Shown here: in pieces, positions 1 through 5,500 of the stretch | Position numbering within the stretch: position 1 is the stretch's first letter | Layout of the letters: each line of letters opens with the position of its first letter | NCBI GenBank assembly: GCA_009781525.1 | Contig: WQXZ01000065.1 | Span: 1-8,937 of the forward strand | Reading direction: 5' to 3' | Source: Coriobacteriia bacterium | GTDB lineage: Bacteria; Actinomycetota; Coriobacteriia; Coriobacteriales; UBA8131 | DNA length: 8,937 nucleotides | Position numbers and translations under genes: made by a program | Notes under the pieces: generated by a model | What the model saw: only the letters and a program-made list of their open reading frames with translations | What the model was told of the DNA's origin: nothing | The model's database searches: none

Positions 1-479
1 TCACCGCTGCAATAAATAGTAAGCCCATTATTCGTACTTACTTCACCGGAGTTGATTATCACAGTAGCATGCGCACCAGCAGAATGAATCGCGCGTCCGG
101 TACCGGTGTTCTTAACAGAACCACCACTGACATTGAATGTTCCCCCACCTGTCAAGTAGATAATGTTGTTGTTCAAACCACTTGTACTACCGGACAGATT
201 AGCCTTCCAGATCACAGTGACTCCCGCTTTGATATCCAAAGACAAATAGCCAGACAAAGCTGTTACGTTACCTGAGACAGTGACCGTATCTCCCGATGCA
301 GAGCTGTTGATCGCTCCCTGGATATTGTTCTGAATAGTGCTGGCTGACTGGCTTTGCGATATCGAAACCTGCTTATCCGCCGCGTAAGCCTTTATAGGCA
401 AGGCTACAAGCAGGCTGAGAGCCACTGCAATTGCCAAAAATGTCGAAGCTGATTTGTTTGTCTTAGGTGCATTAATCAT
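1..479 (-). CDS. Secreted repeat-containing surface protein (partial, C-terminus beyond window)
   Basis: An open frame starts at ATG 479 and runs without a stop to base 1, giving the first 159 residues. A strong Shine-Dalgarno (AGGGGAG, 486-492) sits 6 bases upstream. Residues 1-33 form a textbook signal peptide: Lys at 6 and 9, a hydrophobic core at about 13-27, and an AYA/AD cleavage site near residue 33. The mature part begins with a Ser/Gln-rich stretch. It continues with short beta-strand-like units separated by Gly/Ser/Asn turns (for example GGTFNVSGGSVKNTGTGRAI, then a similar VIINSGEVSTNNGLTIYCSG unit). That pattern is typical of right-handed beta-helix surface or adhesin proteins. 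I infer export and a surface role; the ligand is unknown. Any cell-wall anchor would lie outside the window. It is the last visible gene of a minus-strand cluster, 58 bases after the membrane-anchored gene. Confidence 0.8.
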   Translation of the reverse strand, partial: MINAPKTNKSASTFLAIAVALSLLVALPIKAYAADKQVSISQSQSASTIQNNIQGAINSSASGDTVTVSGNVTALSGYLSLDIKAGVTVIWKANLSGSTSGLNNNIIYLTGGGTFNVSGGSVKNTGTGRAIHSAGAHATVIINSGEVSTNNGLTIYCSG

Positions 480-537
480 GGTTTTCTCCCCTGTTTGTCC
501 TTGATGACCGAATCGTTTTGCTGCAACTCTCTGCAGG

Positions 538-1155
538 CTAGTTCTTCCAGTTTTCATAGGCCTGCTCAATTGTCGAGCCGCCGAATTCGAATGTGTACCA
601 ATCGCCGCTGCCAATGACATCCGCCTTGATACGAATTGTGGTGTTCTGGATAAGATCGCTGAGGTCCAGGCAGATCGACTCGGTGCCCTCAGGACGCCCG
701 TCGTCGAGCATGTTTGGCTCGGTCGCTGGAACGTAGATGGTCAAGACCGCTTCGAGCGTGTCAACCGCGCAGCCGTCGACGATCTTTCCGCCGGTACTAA
801 AGCCCGAGTCGAACAAGCCGATCTCGATAGCAGGCATGCTGTCGATGTAAACGAAGCGAACAAAAAAGCCGTCGTCGGTGACCCAGAATCCTTCGATCAG
901 CACATACATCGCATCGAAGGCTTCTTTTTGCGGAATTCCCGCCACCACGGATGCAATGTCGTTATAGTCAAAAGCGTCGCCTGCCTGCTCGTTTCTAGAC
1001 TCTTTACCCGGAGTCGCGTTTCCATTCGAGTTGTTTGCGTTGCTGTTCGCACTTCCGGTGAAGAAAATCATGATTAACACGACTGCAGCTGCCACTGCTG
1101 CAATGGCAGAGATGATCGCCATAATTCTAGCTTGAACAGGTATTCTTCGATACAT
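538..1155 (-). CDS. Membrane-anchored protein of unknown function with extracytoplasmic domain
   Basis: The protein has 205 residues from ATG 1155. A start five codons earlier (1170) is possible, but those codons contain the GGAGGGAG Shine-Dalgarno (1161-1168), which fits the 1155 start at proper spacing. Residues 1-10 are basic. Residues 11-32 form one hydrophobic helix, so the protein is probably N-terminally anchored with the bulk outside. An Asn/Gly/Ser-rich linker (about 35-50) leads to a globular domain (about 60-200) of alternating hydrophobic residues and many aromatic and acidic ones, suggestive of beta structure. Two cysteines (129 and 162) could form a disulphide. I do not recognise the domain. 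Its gene overlaps the upstream 102-residue gene by 29 bases and precedes a secreted repeat protein, so co-expression and an envelope role are likely. Confidence 0.72.
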   Translation of the reverse strand: MYRRIPVQARIMAIISAIAAVAAAVVLIMIFFTGSANSNANNSNGNATPGKESRNEQAGDAFDYNDIASVVAGIPQKEAFDAMYVLIEGFWVTDDGFFVRFVYIDSMPAIEIGLFDSGFSTGGKIVDGCAVDTLEAVLTIYVPATEPNMLDDGRPEGTESICLDLSDLIQNTTIRIKADVIGSGDWYTFEFGGSTIEQAYENWKN

Positions 1156-1435
1156 TGGTACTCCCTCCATTATTGTTGGCGGTATCCGGAGTGATGCTGC
1201 CGATTCGCTCTGTCACCGATGCGGCAGCCATTGACTCGCCCCCTACTGCTTGCGCGACCCGATAATATGATTGCACTACCGACAAATTATGTCTAGTCAA
1301 TCGTGTATTTGTTTGTTCGCTCAATGGCTGCCGTGGCTGCATATCGGTGTGATCGTATTGATTGCCCGTGTAGTGCGAAAGCTCTGTCTTTAGCTGATCT
1401 AAAGTGGGAACTATCCACAATTTCGGTCGATTCAT
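1127..1435 (-). CDS. Small hypothetical protein, first gene of the minus-strand cluster
   Basis: The protein has 102 residues from ATG 1435. The frame is open back to 1573, but AAAGGAG (1444-1450) stands 8 bases before ATG 1435, and a possible promoter -10 (TATAAA, 1488-1493) lies inside the longer frame, so the internal start is preferred. The product has no signal peptide or membrane segment. The N-terminal part (1-50) is polar with a short amphipathic stretch (TLDQLKTEL). The C-terminus (about 80-102) is Asn/Ser/Thr/Gly-rich and probably disordered. No known family is recognised. Its stop lies 29 bases inside the next gene, and its last codons carry that gene's ribosome-binding site, so the two are probably translationally coupled. 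Confidence 0.55.
   Translation of the reverse strand: MNRPKLWIVPTLDQLKTELSHYTGNQYDHTDMQPRQPLSEQTNTRLTRHNLSVVQSYYRVAQAVGGESMAAASVTERIGSITPDTANNNGGSTNVSKNTCSS
1161..1168 (-). promoter_or_regulatory. Ribosome-binding site inside the upstream gene, deciding the 1155 start
   Basis: GGAGGGAG on the minus strand, 5 bases before ATG 1155. It is embedded in the 3' end of the 102-residue gene, which is the usual arrangement for translational coupling. Confidence 0.65.
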
Positions 1436-1443
1436 CTTAGGAA

Positions 1444-1450
1444 CTCCTTT
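1444..1450 (-). promoter_or_regulatory. Ribosome-binding site deciding the 1435 start
   Basis: AAAGGAG on the minus strand, 8 bases before ATG 1435. It supports the short (102-residue) version over the 148-residue frame that opens at 1573. Confidence 0.6.
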
Positions 1451-1483
1451 CCGTTCACAACACAGATGCACACAGCAGTAAAC

Positions 1484-1518
1484 AGGTTTTATAATTTTTG
1501 AAGAATCCTTTAAAACCT
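1484..1518 (-). promoter_or_regulatory. Possible promoter/operator of the minus-strand cluster
   Basis: On the minus strand TATAAA (1493-1488) resembles a -10 box about 50 bases before ATG 1435. The matching -35 position (1516-1511, GTTTTA) is poor. The two elements fall in the arms of an exact 8-base inverted repeat, AGGTTTTA (1484-1491) and TAAAACCT (1511-1518), with a 19-base spacer. This could be a regulator-binding site or a chance pairing in AT-rich DNA. Confidence 0.3.
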
Positions 1519-1597
1519 TTGCAGACTTAAACATTATGGCTTTAGCAAATCTTGAGGTTTTTGTAGCAAACACGATTTCATTTTAAAAAACTTTCGG

Positions 1598-1606
1598 TGC
1601 TATACT
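1598..1606 (+). promoter_or_regulatory. Extended -10 promoter element before the small membrane protein
   Basis: TGCTATACT matches the extended -10 consensus TGnTATAAT at all but one position. No good -35 box lies 16-18 bases upstream, as is common for extended -10 promoters. Transcription would start near 1613, about 45 bases before the TTG start. That rules out the GTG at 1597 as the start codon, because it overlaps this element. The same nine bases recur at 2058. Confidence 0.5.
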
Positions 1607-1641
1607 TTTGCTTCAATCGGTTTTACCCTTGGTTTTGGCTT

Positions 1642-1648
1642 GAGAGGA
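1642..1648 (+). promoter_or_regulatory. Ribosome-binding site supporting the TTG start at 1657
   Basis: GAGAGGA lies 8 bases before TTG 1657 but 20 bases before ATG 1669, which is too far for the latter. It favours the rarer TTG codon as the start. Confidence 0.55.
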
Positions 1649-1656
1649 TTGCTAAT

Positions 1657-1986
1657 TTGAAAAAACCTATGCGCAGCTTTCTCTGTATGCTTGCATACAC
1701 GGTATTGCTTTATGCCTCGATATGGCTTGGCGCACTTGCCAGGTACCAGTGGCCATATACGAGCGGGTTATACGCGTTGACAAACCTGCTGGCAATCACC
1801 TGGCGGATGCCATACTGGCTGCCATTTATCGGTCTGGTAGTAATCATGCTTGTTATACTCGGAGTGCTGATCTCTACCGAAAAAGACACGCACACAGTGG
1901 CAAAAGTTGCTGGAGGAATCGCTCTGGGGATATCCACATTGATAGCTTTCTCATTCTTTTCCAGTGGAGGTATCATCATCTTCTAA
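1657..1986 (+). CDS. Small multi-pass membrane protein of unknown function
   Basis: The protein has 109 residues from TTG 1657, giving an N-terminus of MKKPMRSF. The longer frame from GTG 1597 would begin inside a promoter element, and the ribosome-binding site GAGAGGA fits TTG 1657. The chain is very hydrophobic. It has likely membrane helices at about 7-27, 54-73 and 83-107, with a weaker one near 36-48. A charged loop (STEKDTHT, 73-80) lies between the last two, and two basic residues at the start suggest a cytoplasmic N-terminus. No motif identifies a transporter, toxin or enzyme family. It appears to be transcribed alone, since a separate promoter precedes the next gene. Confidence 0.6.
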   Translation: MKKPMRSFLCMLAYTVLLYASIWLGALARYQWPYTSGLYALTNLLAITWRMPYWLPFIGLVVIMLVILGVLISTEKDTHTVAKVAGGIALGISTLIAFSFFSSGGIIIF

Positions 1987-2057
1987 CAATCACAGGATTG
2001 CGATCAACTGCATAGCTCAAGCGCGTGCCGTGCAGTCTACGAGTAGGAGTAATCGGC

Positions 2058-2066
2058 TGCTATACT
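2058..2066 (+). promoter_or_regulatory. Extended -10 promoter element before the thymidylate-synthase-like gene
   Basis: TGCTATACT, identical to the element at 1598, with no clear -35 box. The predicted start of transcription is near 2073, about 40 bases before ATG 2112. It shows that the reading frame upstream of 2112 (open from GTG 2025) is not translated from that GTG in this transcript. Confidence 0.5.
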
Positions 2067-2098
2067 AAGTTGAGCAGTTTGGTCGAAGATCACAGAGC

Positions 2099-2105
2099 AA
2101 AGGTG
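2099..2105 (+). promoter_or_regulatory. Ribosome-binding site deciding the 2112 start
   Basis: AAAGGTG lies 6 bases before ATG 2112. The nearby ATG at 2108 is out of frame. Confidence 0.55.
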
Positions 2106-2111
2106 ATATGC

Positions 2112-2930
2112 ATGAAAGATATTTTTGTTGAAGCTCAGACACTTCCGGAGGCTTACCATAAAGGCATACTGGCGCTGTTCACAGACGGTGAGTTGGCAGA
2201 CTGCTCTGACTGGAACATAAAAAATCTCGAGTCATACAGTCAGCTGGAATGCCGCATGACTCTCCATATCGAAAACCCTCTTAAAGAACCTAGAATCAGC
2301 AAGCTGATCATCTGTGGACCTCGGGAGCTTGAGCAATATCGGCTGGAAGTTCTTGAGGGCATACTTGATTTTGCTGTGGATGTTGAGGTGACAAGAGATG
2401 GGAAGACAACAACGCTGGAGGACTACACCTACCATCATCGCATGACTAAGCCGATCGACCAGATAGATTTCGTGACTAACGAACTTAAAAGAAACCCAGA
2501 GATGTCATCACGTCGAGCGATAATCGGTATCCGCGACAACTATCAAGACAGTCAGATTGCTAACCCCGCTTGCTTGCAGAACATTCATTTCATGGTTCGC
2601 AATGGCAAGCTGGATGTCTGTGTGATGTTCAGATCGAACGACTTCGCGCAGGCATTTTTCATGAATGCCTTTGCACTGATCTGCCTGCAAGAGAGCGTTG
2701 CCAACAAACTCGGCTTGCCTATCGGTACCTATTCGCAGACATCTAACTCGATGCATGTCTACCAGCAGAACTTCGAGGTGTTCTATGCCTACGCAGAAAA
2801 AGTAGCAAATCTGCCGATTGAAGAGCTGACCTACGAGTACGAAGGATTCTTCAAAGAAATGATGGATGCCAGCCGCGAAGAAATACTCGCCGACTTTCAA
2901 AAGCAACGCGCAAAGTACGGCTTAGAGTAA
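2112..2930 (+). CDS. Thymidylate synthase family protein (ThyA-like, divergent/archaeal-type)
   Basis: The protein has 272 residues from ATG 2112. The longer frame from GTG 2025 is rejected because a promoter -10 lies inside it. The C-terminal half carries the signature of folate-dependent thymidylate synthase (dUMP plus methylene-tetrahydrofolate to dTMP and dihydrofolate). It has an SRRA arginine pair (R134, R135) that would bind phosphate, a catalytic Cys in ANPACLQ (C154), RSND (R174, S175, D177), Asn 185, and H215/Y217 in SMHVY. Asn at 185 is the residue that distinguishes dUMP enzymes from dCMP hydroxymethylases, which have Asp. The N-terminal 130 residues match the Escherichia coli enzyme poorly and look more like the methanogen-type branch. 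The classical C-terminal end is also unlike E. coli ThyA. dTMP synthesis is likely but not certain; a modified-pyrimidine role is the alternative. The gene ends just before a bidirectional hairpin. Confidence 0.78.
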   Translation: MKDIFVEAQTLPEAYHKGILALFTDGELADCSDWNIKNLESYSQLECRMTLHIENPLKEPRISKLIICGPRELEQYRLEVLEGILDFAVDVEVTRDGKTTTLEDYTYHHRMTKPIDQIDFVTNELKRNPEMSSRRAIIGIRDNYQDSQIANPACLQNIHFMVRNGKLDVCVMFRSNDFAQAFFMNAFALICLQESVANKLGLPIGTYSQTSNSMHVYQQNFEVFYAYAEKVANLPIEELTYEYEGFFKEMMDASREEILADFQKQRAKYGLE

Positions 2931-2961
2931 CCAAGGTTACTAAAGTACCACCTTAAACAAG

Positions 2962-2997
2962 AAACCATGGCAAGTCCGAATAGACTTACCATGGTTT
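2962..2997. terminator. Bidirectional rho-independent terminator
   Basis: A 15-base-pair stem with one mismatch (arms 2962-2976 and 2983-2997, loop CGAATA). The plus strand continues with TTTT then CTGG, and the minus strand with TTTC then TTGTTT. It serves the thymidylate-synthase-like gene on the plus strand and the tRNA-Pro on the minus strand. The right arm stops only two bases short of the tRNA 3' CCA. Confidence 0.8.
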
Positions 2998-2999
2998 TC

Positions 3000-3076
<77 letters not shown>

Positions 3077-3395
3077 ACACCGTTGTGATTTGAATCAGAT
3101 ATTCGCGAATCGCGTGGCTACATATGATAACGATTTTGGCGAACGCGAGCAAGCAAGAAAGCATAGAAGAGCCAAAGCGACTTCCGGGGATATAGAGGGT
3201 TGTGCCAGGTCGCCCTAGGTCGTACTACGCTATCGGTTTCCCGTTTATCCTGTGCAGGCAAACCATTTTGGGCTAGTGTTTTTGCCACGTAGCAAAAAGG
3301 GGCATGAATTTATCCAAATGTGCTTTGTCATTATGCAAGAAGATGCGATGGCACCCCAGTTTGTACCTGTGAGGCGCGTTTCGGTGTGGGTGAAA
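3077..3395. other. Intergenic stretch without a convincing gene
   Basis: About 320 bases between tRNA-Pro and the hairpin behind the cupin gene. Short open frames exist on both strands but lack ribosome-binding sites and protein-like composition. One exact 7-base-pair A/T-rich hairpin (TTTTTGC, loop CACGTA, GCAAAAA; 3279-3298) and a direct repeat of AGGTCG near 3208-3220 are the only structures I see. The tRNA promoter must lie in its left part, on the minus strand, but I could not identify a clear -35/-10 pair. Confidence 0.5.
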
Positions 3396-3422
3396 TGGGC
3401 GTCGGAGACTTTCCGACGCCCA
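3396..3422 (-). terminator. Probable terminator of the cupin gene
   Basis: A perfect 11-base-pair GC-rich stem (TGGGCGTCGGA with TCCGACGCCCA, 5-base loop) starts 24 bases after the cupin stop codon. On the minus strand it is followed only by TTTC, so the U-tract is weak and termination may be partial. Confidence 0.6.
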
Positions 3423-3446
3423 AACACACGATTCGTTTTGCTTATG

Positions 3447-3899
3447 CTACTCGGCTTTCTCGGGAAGCGGGAACATCTCGCGAACGTGGGTTCCGGTTAC
3501 CATCATGGTATTGGTGTCAGGGAAGGTTACGATATCGAAGCGGGTTGCTTTGACATCGAAGTCGATGAACACCAATGGCTCGGTCTCTGAGGTGTTCGAT
3601 AGTACGTGTGCGCCTTTTTCTCCAGTGGGAAAGCAGAGCATGTCTCCAGCTTTGACTTCTTTGTCTCCATAGAAGCTGCGCAGCATGCCGGTTCCACTGA
3701 CAACGTAGAAGACTTCCTCGCTCTGATCGTGAAAGTGGTATCCGAAGGCGTAATTACCAACCGGAATCTCAACAAAAGCAGCGGTAAAAGTGTCTACGTC
3801 ATCGCCTGCTACGACCGGCTTGACGATGAATGTGTTGCCATCGCGCTCCCGAATCTGTCCCTCAATGTCTGCAACGTTTTTGATAATCAGGTCTTTCAT
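3447..3899 (-). CDS. Single-domain cupin protein
   Basis: The protein has 150 residues from ATG 3899, with GGAGGG 6 bases upstream. Cupin motif 1 is complete: H55, H57, E62 and G69 in GYHFHDQSEEVFYVVSGTG. Motif 2 (85-102, GDMLCFPTGEKGAHVLSN) contains P91, G93, H98 and N102, with two extra residues before the His compared with the usual spacing. The four expected metal ligands (H55, H57, E62, H98) are therefore present, so it should bind a divalent metal in a conserved beta-barrel. Single-domain cupins of this size include isomerases, dioxygenases and sugar- or auxin-binding-like proteins; nothing here selects one. It is cytoplasmic, with no signal peptide, and appears to be a single-gene unit ended by the hairpin at 3396-3422. 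Confidence 0.88.
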   Translation of the reverse strand: MKDLIIKNVADIEGQIRERDGNTFIVKPVVAGDDVDTFTAAFVEIPVGNYAFGYHFHDQSEEVFYVVSGTGMLRSFYGDKEVKAGDMLCFPTGEKGAHVLSNTSETEPLVFIDFDVKATRFDIVTFPDTNTMMVTGTHVREMFPLPEKAE

Positions 3900-4012
3900 G
3901 GTTAACCCTCCATTTCTATTCTTGCACCTGCTTGCTTACAGTTTACCGAATACCTGGCGGAGAGGGGGCGCACGCAGCTCGCACCCTTTAGGTTACGCTT
4001 TACAAGTGCATG

Positions 4013-4021
4013 TGTCATAAT
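4013..4021 (+). promoter_or_regulatory. Possible extended -10 promoter of citrate synthase
   Basis: TGTCATAAT fits the extended -10 pattern with one mismatch. The best 17-base-spaced -35 candidate is weak; a good TTTACA lies too close (about 12 bases). Transcription from here would give a leader of about 105 bases before ATG 4133, in which I see no recognisable riboswitch. Confidence 0.35.
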
Positions 4022-4132
4022 TTGCAGATACATACATCGCAGGGCTGCGCAGGTTAGTAATGCGGCGATTCGCCAGAGAGATATCCACACCATAACCAGC
4101 TTTGACTTTGCGTACGTTTGATCGGAGGCACC

Positions 4133-5476
<1,344 letters not shown>

Positions 5477-5500
5477 GTCACGCCTAACGCGAACCAGTTA

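Noticed and set aside
69..275. 68-codon plus-strand open frame at the left edge
   Set aside because: Antisense to the secreted repeat protein, which has a signal peptide and a strong ribosome-binding site.
521..536. CTGCA-ACTCTC-TGCAG hairpin between the two left genes
   Set aside because: Only five base pairs with no T-run on either side; not convincing as a terminator or operator.
3252..3590. 112-codon plus-strand open frame overlapping the 3' half of the cupin gene
   Set aside because: It runs across the cupin terminator hairpin and is antisense to the cupin coding sequence. Its composition is not protein-like.
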